DNA of 64,000 bases. Origin: Streptomyces cupreus. Its GTDB lineage: Bacteria; Actinomycetota; Actinomycetes; Streptomycetales; Streptomycetaceae. A program made the translations under genes and the position numbers. The notes beneath the pieces are model-generated. The model searched no databases. It saw nothing but the letters and a program-made list of their open reading frames with translations, and was not told where the DNA came from. Below are positions 38,522 to 47,082 of the stretch, piece after piece. Position 1 is the first letter of the stretch, and each line of letters begins with the position of its first letter. The stretch covers positions 1 through 64,000 of the forward strand of contig NZ_JACMSF010000033.1 of the NCBI RefSeq assembly GCF_014257025.1. Reading direction: 5' to 3'.

Positions 38522-39648
38522 GCCGCCGCCACCTTCGCCCTGCGGCCGACCAGCACGTCGGCGTAGTGGCCGATGAGCTGGTCGCCGACGGCCGCCCAGG
38601 TGCGCCCCTCGACCATGGCGCGGGCGGCGGTGCCGTAGGCGGTGCGCATGGCCGGGTCGGCCTGGAGGGCCCGCACCGCTTCGCGTACGGCGTCGGCGTC
38701 ACCGGCCGGGAACAGCAGGCCGGTGTGCCCGTGGGCGACCAGGTCCAGCGGGCCGCCGACGGCGGGCGCGACGACGGGCACGCCGCTGGCCATGGCCTCC
38801 TGCACGGTCTGGCAGAAGGTCTCGAAGGGGCCGGTGTGCGCGAAGACGTCCAGCGAGGCGAAGATCCGGGCGAGGTCGTCGCCGGTGCGGCGGCCGAGGA
38901 AGACCGCGCCGGACAGCGCCTGCTCCAGGTTGGGGCGGCTCGGTCCGTCGCCCACGATCACGACCCGGACGCCCTCCAGGCGGCAGGCGCCGGCCAGCAG
39001 CTCGATGTGCTTCTCGGGGGCGAGCCGGCCGACGTAGCCGACGATCAGCTCGCCGTTCGGGGCGAGCTCCCGGCGCAGTGCCTCGTCCCGGAGGTCGGGG
39101 CGGAAGCGGACGGTGTCCACACCGCGCGGCCACAGCTTGACCCGGGGCACGCCATGGGCCTCCAGGTCACTCAGGGACGCGCTGGACGGGGCGAGGGTGA
39201 GGTCGGCGGCGGAGTGGACGGAGCGGATTCGGCGCCAGGCCGCGGCCTCGCCGGCGCCCATGTACGTACGGGCGTATCCGGCCAGGTCGGTCTGGTAGAC
39301 GGCGACGGCGGGGATGCCGAGCCGGGCGGCGGCCGCCATCCCGCGGACGCCGATGACGAAGGGGCTGGCCAGGTGCACCATCTCGGCGTTGTGCTCGATG
39401 AGCGTCGAGGCGAGGCGCCGACTGGGGAGGGCGACACGCACCTGGGGGTAGCCGGGGAGCGGAAGGGAGGGGACATGGACGACGGGGCAGGGCGCGAGAG
39501 CGCCGAGCTTGCTCCCGGGAGCGGGGGCCGGGGCGACGACGACGGGGGCGTGACCGCGATCGACGAGGTGTCGGGCGGTCTGGAGCGCGCAGTGGGCCAC
39601 GCCGTTCACATCGGGGGGAAAGGATTCGGTCACGATGACGACACGCAT
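38518..39648 (-). CDS. GT4-type glycosyltransferase, MgtA/GDP-mannose mannosyltransferase-like
   Basis: The 376-residue protein begins with RVVIVTESFPPDVNGVA, matches the MgtA/PimB-like alpha-mannosyltransferase group of actinobacteria, and has GRLAPEKHIELL and FCQTVQEAMASGVPVVAP (donor site). Relatives add mannose to glycolipids such as glucuronosyl diacylglycerol or phosphatidylinositol. It leads the minus-strand operon with the second transferase and the SGNH enzyme. Confidence 0.9.
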   Translation of the reverse strand: MRVVIVTESFPPDVNGVAHCALQTARHLVDRGHAPVVVAPAPAPGSKLGALAPCPVVHVPSLPLPGYPQVRVALPSRRLASTLIEHNAEMVHLASPFVIGVRGMAAAARLGIPAVAVYQTDLAGYARTYMGAGEAAAWRRIRSVHSAADLTLAPSSASLSDLEAHGVPRVKLWPRGVDTVRFRPDLRDEALRRELAPNGELIVGYVGRLAPEKHIELLAGACRLEGVRVVIVGDGPSRPNLEQALSGAVFLGRRTGDDLARIFASLDVFAHTGPFETFCQTVQEAMASGVPVVAPAVGGPLDLVAHGHTGLLFPAGDADAVREAVRALQADPAMRTAYGTAARAMVEGRTWAAVGDQLIGHYADVLVGRRAKVAAA

Positions 39649-39787
39649 ACCGGTGTTGTCGCCGTGCTGGACGTGGCCGCGTCAACGTGGATCTTTCCGA
39701 ACAGGGAACGTCCCATGAGCGTTGCGCTGCACACCCGAGCAGGTCAGACCGTGTCCATGCCCGCCTGACCCGCGGGTCACCCCTCGT

Positions 39788-41206
39788 TCACCCTGCGGGC
39801 GTGTCAGGCCCGATCCGGCTGCGAACGGCTGTCTGGACCTCGGCCTCCTCCGCCGGGTCGGCGGCGAGCCTGCGCAGTCGCTCCACGACGCGGTTGTCGC
39901 CGGTCTCGGCGTGCCGGGCGGCGATCTCGCGGGTGGTCTCCTCGCAGTCCCAGAGGCATTCGACGGCGAAGCCGGACGGGAAGGAGGGATCGGTCGCGGC
40001 CAGGGCGCGGGCGGTCCGGCCGCGGAGATGGGAGGAGGCGGTCTCGCGATAGACATGGCGCAGGACGGGGGCCGCGCAGGCGATCCCGAGCCGTCCGGTG
40101 CCGTCCACGAGGGTCCACAGGGTCTTCGCGTCGGGCCCCTCGCCCCGGACGGCCTCCCGCAGCGCCGCGAGGACCAGGTCGCTGTCCTGGGCCCCGCCGC
40201 GGCAGGCGAGCATGCGTCCGGCGGAGGCGCCCAGCGGATCGGGCCGACGGGCCCAGCCGCGGGCCCGGTCCACTGCGGCGACACTGCGCATCCGTTCGAA
40301 GGCGTCGACGGCGGCCTCCACGACGGGCGGCGGCCCTGCCGTCACGGCCGCCTCGATCAGGTCGAGGGCGTCCGGGTCGTTGCTGTCGGCGAGGTAGCGC
40401 AGGGCGGTGCAGCGGGCGCCTTCGGTGCCGTCCTTGGCGGCCTGGACGATCTCGGGCCGGTCCTCGGGGCCCGCGACGGCGGTGAGGCAGCGGGCGGCCG
40501 GCACATGGAGCGCGGCGCCGCGGTCGACGCCCTGTTGGGCCCACTCGAAGACGGCCCGCACGCTCCACCCCGGGCGGGGCCCGGTGGGGCTCATCTGCCG
40601 CTGCCAGCGGTCGAAACAGCCGGTCTCCTGAGCGGCACGCACACGCGTGGCGATCGATTCGCGCGGATCCTCGGCCCACAGCCGCCAGGGCCGTGGCTCA
40701 AAAGCGTCGCGTACGGCGGCGGCCAGCTCGGCCTCGCCCTCGGCGTCGGTGGCGAAGCGCGCCAGGACGGGCGCGGCGAGCGCGCGCAGTCCGGCGTCGT
40801 CGTCGCGCAGGGCCAGCTCGTCCAGGGCCCAGGCCCAGTTGGAGCCGGTGGCGGCGTACCTGCGCAGCAGGGCGAGCGCGTCCCGCCTGCCGTAGGAGGC
40901 GAGGTGGCCGAGGACGGCCAGGGCGAGGCCTGTGCGTGACTCCTCGGTGTCGAAGACGTCCTCGACGTCGAAGAGATGGGCCTCGATCTCGTCCAGCTCG
41001 CCGCTCAGGTCGAGGAAAAGTCGGGCGTAGTAAAGGGAGCGGTTCTCGACCTGCCAGTCGTGGCGGGGGTCGCTCAGCACACAGTGGTTCAGTGCCGCGA
41101 GCGCTTCGGCGCGCGGTGCGGTGAGCGCGTGCAGTGTGCCGTCGCCGCGGCCCCGCTGGAGCAGGCCGAGCAGCGTACCGCTGGGCGCTATGACCGGATC
41201 GAACAT
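39788..41206 (-). CDS. HEAT-repeat-like helical protein
   Basis: A 472-residue soluble protein rich in Ala, Leu and Arg, made of repeated helix pairs with conserved Asp/Arg positions (for example TEGARCTALRYLADSNDPDALDL), typical of PBS lyase/HEAT scaffolds. It probably mediates protein contacts; no catalytic residue is apparent. The ATG at 41206 (MFDPVIAPSG) is preferred, although an in-frame GTG lies at 41221. A 14-base palindrome TGACCCGCGGGTCA at 39766-39779 lies past the stop. Confidence 0.85.
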   Translation of the reverse strand: MFDPVIAPSGTLLGLLQRGRGDGTLHALTAPRAEALAALNHCVLSDPRHDWQVENRSLYYARLFLDLSGELDEIEAHLFDVEDVFDTEESRTGLALAVLGHLASYGRRDALALLRRYAATGSNWAWALDELALRDDDAGLRALAAPVLARFATDAEGEAELAAAVRDAFEPRPWRLWAEDPRESIATRVRAAQETGCFDRWQRQMSPTGPRPGWSVRAVFEWAQQGVDRGAALHVPAARCLTAVAGPEDRPEIVQAAKDGTEGARCTALRYLADSNDPDALDLIEAAVTAGPPPVVEAAVDAFERMRSVAAVDRARGWARRPDPLGASAGRMLACRGGAQDSDLVLAALREAVRGEGPDAKTLWTLVDGTGRLGIACAAPVLRHVYRETASSHLRGRTARALAATDPSFPSGFAVECLWDCEETTREIAARHAETGDNRVVERLRRLAADPAEEAEVQTAVRSRIGPDTPAG

Positions 41207-41505
41207 GGGAAACAGCCTCACATCAAGCGTCGACGCAACCGGGGACGTGCTCTACCTGGCCGCGTGACAACACGTCGGGGCGCCCGCCGTTTCCTGCTTG
41301 CTGTAAGCCATCTTCCTCTGCCTCTCGTCGGTGGCCCATGCGGACCGATCACGGTCCGCGCGGTGCGGCAACACCTGCCCAGCCATCGCGTCCGTGAATC
41401 ACGACGTCATGATGACTCGGCAGTTCCATCTGCCGCGACCGAAATTTCGGCGGCCCTTTACCGCCTCCCCCGTTTTCTGTGTCGTAGCTGGTCAGAGCGT
41501 ACGGA

Positions 41506-41898
41506 TCAGTGTGCGCCGAACAATTCCAGCAGTTCCGTCTTGCCGAACATCCGGGCGGTGTCGACGGCCGACGGAGTGCCCGCCGACGGGTCGGCGCCGC
41601 CCTCCAGAAGGGCCTTGATCACATCCGTCTCGCCCTTGAACACGGCCCCGGCGAGCGGGGTCTGGCCTCGGTCGTTGATCCGGTCGGCCTCGGCGCCACG
41701 CGCGAGCAGCGCGCGCACCGCCTCGGCGTGGCCGTGGTAGGCGGCGAGCATCACCAGCGAGTCGCCGCGGTCATTGGTGAGGTTGGCCGGAACGCCCGCG
41801 TCGAGGTACGCCACGAGCGCCTCGGTCCGCCCCTGCCGGGCCAGATCGAAGATCTTGGTGGCCAGCTCCACGACCTCGGGGTCGGGGGCTTCACTCAT
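41506..41898 (-). CDS. Ankyrin-repeat protein
   Basis: The 130-residue protein consists of about three to four ankyrin repeats (GDSLVMLAAYHGHAEAVRAL; GQTPLAGAVFKGETDVIKAL; a degenerate first repeat and partial last one). Small stand-alone ankyrin proteins act as binding modules. It diverges from smeA. The 284 bases between its stop and the HEAT gene hold only small hairpins (for example 41340-41359) and no gene. Confidence 0.92.
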   Translation of the reverse strand: MSEAPDPEVVELATKIFDLARQGRTEALVAYLDAGVPANLTNDRGDSLVMLAAYHGHAEAVRALLARGAEADRINDRGQTPLAGAVFKGETDVIKALLEGGADPSAGTPSAVDTARMFGKTELLELFGAH

Positions 41899-42159
41899 CG
41901 CCGGACCGCCTCTCCATACAACCGTTCAGGTGAATCGCCAGGGTACTGGCTCGCCGGGCACATGACCCGATGCGCCCGAGGTAAAGATCACCACGAACCC
42001 GGTCGGACGCAAGAGCCCAGCTCGTCCGGCCCTGGACGACTCCACCAACCGAGGGAAATCTGCAGAAATCCACCCAGTTGCACCTTTTATCGTATGGATA
42101 CATTCTGTGAGCCTGGAAGTACTCATGGTGACTGTCCCCACGAACCAGGAGATCCCAAA

Positions 42160-42354
42160 ATGATCCTCTCCATCTCAGGCGTGGTCCTGCTCGGCATCAT
42201 CGTCTTCCTCTTCTTCAAGAAGGACGGACTCAAGGCCTCGCACGCCTGCGTCGCGGCCCTGTTCGGCTTCTACCTGGCCAGTACGGCCATCGCCCCGAGC
42301 ATCAAGGCCGGCGGCGAGAGCCTGGCGAGCCTGCTCGGCGGCATCAAGTTCTGA
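42160..42354 (+). CDS. smeA: SmeA, small membrane protein of sporulation septa
   Basis: A 64-residue protein with an N-terminal membrane segment (SISGVVLLGIIVFLFF) then KKDG and a second hydrophobic stretch. AGGAGAT lies 7 bases before the ATG at 42160, which excludes longer in-frame starts. In S. coelicolor smeA-sffA encodes a small membrane protein that brings a SpoIIIE/FtsK-like protein to sporulation septa; size, sequence type and the downstream gene match. A -10-like TACATT is at 42099-42104 without a good -35 box. Confidence 0.88.
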   Translation: MILSISGVVLLGIIVFLFFKKDGLKASHACVAALFGFYLASTAIAPSIKAGGESLASLLGGIKF

Positions 42355-42394
42355 GCCCGCCCGTCCCGTCCGTACGCACCTTCAGGAGACAGCC

Positions 42395-44008
42395 GTGGCC
42401 CGGCGCCCCCTCCCCCGCATCCTGAGCACAGGCAGCGCGCAGATCGCCCGGAGCCGGGAGCTGGCCCGGACGGCGGTCGCCAGTGCCACCGACGTCCTCC
42501 ACCCGCTGATCACGATCACTCGCGGGCTGCACCGGCTGGCCTCGGCGGGGCGGCGCAAGTGGGCCGACACCCCCAAGGACAAGCGCGGGCCGCTGCTGTT
42601 CCTGGTGGCCTCGGTGATCCTGGTCGTGGCGCTCGTTCCGTACGGCCCACTGCTCGCCGTCGTCACACTGATGGCGGCGGCGGCCTGGCAGGGCCGGGAC
42701 CGCACCCCGCCGACCCCCGAGGGCCCGGACGAGTCGCAGACGGAACGACTGAAGTCGCTGTACGAGGCACTGGTGCCGTACTTCTCGACCCCGGAGGACC
42801 CCGCCCCTCTGTACGCGCACGGCGGTGAGTGGGAGAGCACCTTCCCCGAGTACGAGTTCGACGCCTCGGGGCGCGTCACGAGCCTCGCGATCCGCTACCC
42901 GGCCTACTTCACCGACGGCGAGCCCGAGGCCCGAGCGCGGATCGAGCATCTGCTCACCGCGAAGTCGGGACGCGGCCGGGAGTACCGCTTCGACTGGGAC
43001 GAGGAGGGCAACCAGCTCTCCCTCTCCGTACTGCCGCCGCTGCCCACCGACATCGCCGCCCAGCGCTTCGTCACGGCCCCCGGCGAGACGGTGCTCGGCT
43101 TCACCGACCCCGGCGAGGTCCAGCGCACGCTCCCCCTCACCCACGGCGAGGAGCAGCGCGACATGCCACCGGTCGTCTGGCGCACCGGGATCCGCTCCAC
43201 AGAACCGCATCTGCTGGTCATGGGCCAGCCCGGCAGCGGCACCTCCACCCTGCTCCGCTCGATCGCCCTCCAGGCCCTCCAGTACGGCGATGTCGTCATC
43301 GTGGAGGGCGGCGCCACCGGCGAGTACGCCTGTCTGACCGGCCGGGACGGTGTCCTCGCAGTGGAGTGCGCGCTGGCCGGAGCACTGGCCAGCCTGGAGT
43401 GGGCGGCGCACGAGACGGAGCGCAGGCTGATCGCGCTCAACCGTGCCCGGCAGGCCGGTCACCCGCCACCGGAGGACACCAAGCGCCCCCTGTGGATCCT
43501 CCTGGACCGCCCGACCGCCTTCGCCCACCTGGCCGCCACCGACGGCCACAAGGACCCGCAGTCCCTGCTCCAGGTACCCCTGCGGCACGGCCGCGCGGCG
43601 AACGTCACGGTGGTCGTGGCCGACCAGTTCGACAGCGCGGAGCTGCTGAGCGATGCCGTACGCCAGCACACACGCGCGCGTGCGGTCCTCGGCCCCGCGA
43701 CGGCGGACCAGCTGACGGCGTTCCTGGGCGCACCCCCGCACACCACCCCGACCACCCAGGTCCCCCCGGGCCGCGGCTACGCCCGACTGGGCTCGGGCCC
43801 GGTCCTCCGCCTCCAGGTCCCGGCCACCCCGGACCCGTACGACGACGCCACCACGGACACCCACCGCCAGGCGGTACTGGACCTGCTCCCCCCACGCACG
43901 ACCCCGGCGGACGCGGAACAGCAGCCGGAGCCGGTGGCGACTGAAGCGGTGACGGCGGAAGCGGTGACGGCGGAAGCGGTGACGGCGGAGCCGTCAAAGC
44001 TGGCGTAG
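42395..44008 (+). CDS. sffA: SffA, FtsK/SpoIIIE-like septum protein
   Basis: The 537-residue protein has a basic N-terminus, two membrane segments near 65-105 (LLFLVASVILVVALVPYGPLLAVVTLM) and an FtsK/SpoIIIE-type P-loop domain (about 265-470). The P-loop reads GQPGSGTSTLL: the lysine expected before the Ser/Thr is replaced by Thr. The C-terminus carries a short repeat of VTAEA units. It follows smeA by 40 bases. It is expected to act at sporulation septa during chromosome segregation; ATPase activity is doubtful. Confidence 0.88.
   Translation: MARRPLPRILSTGSAQIARSRELARTAVASATDVLHPLITITRGLHRLASAGRRKWADTPKDKRGPLLFLVASVILVVALVPYGPLLAVVTLMAAAAWQGRDRTPPTPEGPDESQTERLKSLYEALVPYFSTPEDPAPLYAHGGEWESTFPEYEFDASGRVTSLAIRYPAYFTDGEPEARARIEHLLTAKSGRGREYRFDWDEEGNQLSLSVLPPLPTDIAAQRFVTAPGETVLGFTDPGEVQRTLPLTHGEEQRDMPPVVWRTGIRSTEPHLLVMGQPGSGTSTLLRSIALQALQYGDVVIVEGGATGEYACLTGRDGVLAVECALAGALASLEWAAHETERRLIALNRARQAGHPPPEDTKRPLWILLDRPTAFAHLAATDGHKDPQSLLQVPLRHGRAANVTVVVADQFDSAELLSDAVRQHTRARAVLGPATADQLTAFLGAPPHTTPTTQVPPGRGYARLGSGPVLRLQVPATPDPYDDATTDTHRQAVLDLLPPRTTPADAEQQPEPVATEAVTAEAVTAEAVTAEPSKLA
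43943..43987 (+). repeat. Three tandem 15-base repeats in the sffA 3' end
   Basis: The unit GAAGCGGTGACGGCG occurs three times without gaps and encodes EAVTA each time. It is in frame, so copy-number change would only lengthen or shorten the C-terminal tail. Confidence 0.9.
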
Positions 44009-44021
44009 CGCTCACCGTCGA

Positions 44022-45521
44022 TCACGCCACGAAGGTGCGAGGCGCCTCCCCACCCCCGGTCCCCCCGCTCTCCACCAACCGCGCCGCCGCGGCCAGCCGT
44101 ACCGCCGCCTCCTCCGCGACCGCGCCGCCCACGGTGAACGGCAGCCGCACATACCCCTCGAAGGCGCCGTCGACACCGAAGCGGGGCCCCGACGGGACCC
44201 GGACTCCGACCCGCTCCCCAGCCTCCGCGAGCCGCGAGCCGGACAGGCCGCCCGTGCGGACCCACAGGGTCAGGCCGCCCTTCGGGACCTCGAACTCCCA
44301 CTCCGGCAGCTCCCGACGCACCGCGTCGACGAGCGCGTCACGGTTCTCCAGGGCCTGGCTGCGGCGCAGTTCGACGGCCTGCTCCCAACCGCCGGTGCTG
44401 AACAGCCAGTTCACCGCGAGCTGCTCCAACACCGGTGTCCCCAGGTCGGCGTAGGCGCGCGCGGCGACCAGGCTGCGGATCACATCGGGCGCCGCCCGTA
44501 CCCACCCGATCCTCATCCCCGCCCAGAACGCCTTGCTCGCGGAGCCGACGGTGATCACCGTGGCCCCAGCCGGATCGAAAGCGCACACCGGCCGTGGCAT
44601 GCAGACATCCGCGTCGAGCCAGAGCTCGCTCATCGTCTCGTCGGCGATCAGCACCGTGCCCGCGGAGCGCGCCGCCTCCACCAGGCGCCGCCGCTGGTCG
44701 TCGTCGGCGAGCGCGCCGGTCGGATTGTGGAAGTCGGCGACGACATAGGCGAGCCGGGGCGCCGCGTCACGCAGCACCTGCCGCCAGCGGTCCATGTCCC
44801 AGCCGCTGAGCCCCTCGGCCATGGCGACGGGCACCAGCCGCGCCCCCGCCTCCCGCATCAGCTGAAGGATGTTGGCGTACGACGGCGACTCCACGGCGAC
44901 CCGCTCGCCCCGCCCGGCGAAGAGATGGCAGATGGCGTCGATCGCGCCCATCGCCCCGGTCGTCACCATGATCTGCTCGGGCATGGTGGGGATCCCGCGC
45001 GCGGTGTACCGCTCGGCGATCATCGCGCGCAGCGCGGGCAGCCCGGCCGGATAGTCGCCGTGCGTGTGGGCATACGGCGGCAGCTCCTCAAGGGCGCCCT
45101 GCACGGCCCGGGTCAGCCACGGCTCGGGTGCGGGGAGCGCCGCGCAGCCGAGGTCGATCATCGAACCGAGGGCCTCGGGCGGCAGGGGTTCAAGACCGCG
45201 CGCGGGCAGCGGATTTCCGGCCGGGACCGCGGTCCAACTACCGGCCCCGCGCCGGGACTCCAGGAATCCCTCGGCGCGCAGCGCCTCGTAGGCCGCGGCG
45301 ACCGTCGTACGGCTGACGGACAGGGAAAGGGCCAGTTCGCGCTCCGCGGGCAGCCGCGCCGCGACCGGCACCCGCCCCTCCAGGACCAGCAGCCGTATCC
45401 CGTCGGCGAGCGCGCGATAGGCGGGCGGGCGGCGTGTGCCGGGGCCCGCGGGGCGGTCCTGCTGGGAGCTGAGCAGCCGGGCGAGCTGAGCCGGCCCCAC
45501 CGCCGAGGTCCACTGCGCCAT
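44022..45521 (-). CDS. MocR-type regulator (GntR winged helix fused to aminotransferase fold)
   Basis: The 499-residue protein has a GntR winged helix (about 40-105; LPAERELALSLSVSRTTVAAAYEAL) and a PLP fold-type-I domain with the lysine motif TVGSASKAFWAGMRIG and YVVADFHNPTG. MocR regulators sense PLP or amino compounds. The ATG at 45521 (MAQWTSAVG) is chosen. It diverges from a YczE-family membrane gene, a pairing frequently seen in actinobacteria, and probably controls it. Confidence 0.93.
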   Translation of the reverse strand: MAQWTSAVGPAQLARLLSSQQDRPAGPGTRRPPAYRALADGIRLLVLEGRVPVAARLPAERELALSLSVSRTTVAAAYEALRAEGFLESRRGAGSWTAVPAGNPLPARGLEPLPPEALGSMIDLGCAALPAPEPWLTRAVQGALEELPPYAHTHGDYPAGLPALRAMIAERYTARGIPTMPEQIMVTTGAMGAIDAICHLFAGRGERVAVESPSYANILQLMREAGARLVPVAMAEGLSGWDMDRWRQVLRDAAPRLAYVVADFHNPTGALADDDQRRRLVEAARSAGTVLIADETMSELWLDADVCMPRPVCAFDPAGATVITVGSASKAFWAGMRIGWVRAAPDVIRSLVAARAYADLGTPVLEQLAVNWLFSTGGWEQAVELRRSQALENRDALVDAVRRELPEWEFEVPKGGLTLWVRTGGLSGSRLAEAGERVGVRVPSGPRFGVDGAFEGYVRLPFTVGGAVAEEAAVRLAAAARLVESGGTGGGEAPRTFVA

Positions 45522-45621
45522 GGAAATCAGTCCACCTTCCCCGGATTGGCCATGGATGGCCGTTCTCCTCAAGCCACAGGGTGTCATGACGCAGGCCACT
45601 ACCACCACAGGGGGGACCCTC

Positions 45622-46275
45622 TTGTCCACCACAAGCCGTCTCGGGCGACGGTTGATCCAGCTGTACGTCGGTCTCGCGCTCTACGGGGCGAGCTCGGCCC
45701 TTCTCGTCGAAGCCGGCCTCGGCCTCGAACCCTGGAACGTGCTGCACCAGGGCCTGGCCGAGCTGACCGGCCTGACGATCGGCGTAGTTTCGATCATCGT
45801 CGGCGCCGCGGTGCTGCTCCTGTGGATCCCGCTGCGCCAGCGGCCCGGCCTCGGCACCGTCTCCAATGTCTTCGTCGTCGGCATCGCCATGGACGGCACC
45901 CTGGCCGCCCTCCCCGAGGCGCACACCCTCACCGTCCGGATTCCCCTTCTCGTCGCCGGCATCGTCCTCAACGGCGTGGCCACCGGCCTCTACATCGCCG
46001 CCCGCTTCGGACCGGGCCCGCGCGACGGCCTGATGACGGGCCTGCACCGGCGTACCGGCCGCTCGATCCGCCTGATGCGTACGGCGGTTGAGCTCGCGGT
46101 GGTCGTCTCCGGCTTCCTCCTGGGCGGCACGATCGGCGTCGGCACCCTGCTGTACGCGCTGGCCATCGGCCCGCTCGCCCAGCTCTTCCTGCGCGTCTTC
46201 GCCGTCCCCCCGGCACCCGGCGGCAGCACGGTCGTTGCCACGGGTCAACCCCGGCGCGCCATACTGCGACGGTGA
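45622..46275 (+). CDS. YczE/YitT-like membrane protein
   Basis: A 217-residue protein with five to six membrane segments (RLIQLYVGLALYGASSALLV, VVSIIVGAAVLLLWIPL and others) and the family loops GLGLEPWNVLHQGL and GPGPRDGLMTGL. The TTG at 45622 is preferred because GGGGGG lies about seven bases before it; an ATG at 45586 is the alternative (229 residues). YczE proteins are thought to be transporters but remain uncharacterised. The stop overlaps the phosphodiesterase start (GTGA). Confidence 0.85.
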   Translation: MSTTSRLGRRLIQLYVGLALYGASSALLVEAGLGLEPWNVLHQGLAELTGLTIGVVSIIVGAAVLLLWIPLRQRPGLGTVSNVFVVGIAMDGTLAALPEAHTLTVRIPLLVAGIVLNGVATGLYIAARFGPGPRDGLMTGLHRRTGRSIRLMRTAVELAVVVSGFLLGGTIGVGTLLYALAIGPLAQLFLRVFAVPPAPGGSTVVATGQPRRAILRR

Positions 46276-47039
46276 GCACGCCGATACGCCACCCCTATCT
46301 CGACCATCCCGGTCCGATCGCCTTCGCCCACCGGGGCGGGGCGGCGGACGGCCTGGAGAACACCCTGTTCCAGTTCCGCCGCGCGGTGGACTTGGGCTAC
46401 CGGTACCTGGAGACCGACGTCCACGCGACCCGCGACGGCGAGCTGGTCGCCTTCCACGACTCCACGCTGGACCGGGTGACCGACGGCGCCGGCAAGATCG
46501 CCGACCTGCCCTGGTCGGACGTACGGCACGCGCGCGTGGCCGGTCAGGAGCCCGTGCCGCTGTTCGAGGAACTCCTGGAGGCCTTCCCCGAGGCCCGCTG
46601 GAACGTGGACGTGAAGGCGGAGCCCGCGCTGCTGCCCTTCCTCGACCTGGTGGAGCGCACCAACACCTGGGACCGGATCTGCCTGGGCTCCTTCTCCGAA
46701 GCCCGGGTCGTACGGGCCCAGCGCCTGGCCGGCCCTCGACTGGCCACGTCGTACGGCACGCGCGGGGTGCTCAATCTGCGGCTGCGCTCCTGGGGGCTGC
46801 CCGCGGCGGTGCGCCGCTCGGCCGTCGCCGCGCAGGTTCCCGAGATGCAGTCCGGCATCCAGGTCGTCGACCACCGCTTCGTGCGCACGGCCCACGCGCA
46901 CGGGCTCCAGGTGCATGTGTGGACGATCAACGAGGAGGACCGTATGCACCGGCTCCTGGACCTGGGAGTCGATGGCATCATGACCGATCGCATCGAGACA
47001 TTGCGCAAGGTCATGGAGGACCGGGGCGTCTGGGTCTGA
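46272..47039 (+). CDS. Glycerophosphodiester phosphodiesterase
   Basis: The 255-residue GDPD enzyme has AFAHRGGAADGLENT (catalytic His-Arg and Glu), the metal site ETDVHATRDGELVAFHD and WTINEEDRM near the end. It hydrolyses glycerophosphodiesters from phospholipid turnover to glycerol-3-phosphate. No signal peptide is visible, so it acts inside the cell. It is translationally coupled to the YczE gene. Confidence 0.94.
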   Translation: MSTPIRHPYLDHPGPIAFAHRGGAADGLENTLFQFRRAVDLGYRYLETDVHATRDGELVAFHDSTLDRVTDGAGKIADLPWSDVRHARVAGQEPVPLFEELLEAFPEARWNVDVKAEPALLPFLDLVERTNTWDRICLGSFSEARVVRAQRLAGPRLATSYGTRGVLNLRLRSWGLPAAVRRSAVAAQVPEMQSGIQVVDHRFVRTAHAHGLQVHVWTINEEDRMHRLLDLGVDGIMTDRIETLRKVMEDRGVWV

Positions 47040-47082
47040 GACCTCGGCGGGCCGCGGCCCGGACGGGGAAGCGAGGGCGCGG

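Noticed and set aside
39766..39779. TGACCCGCGGGTCA palindrome past the HEAT-like gene as an operator
   Set aside because: It follows a stop codon rather than preceding a start, has no loop and is only 14 bases of high-GC DNA, so chance or termination is as likely.
43943..43987. Tandem repeats considered as a CRISPR-like array
   Set aside because: Units are 15 bases with no spacers and encode part of SffA.
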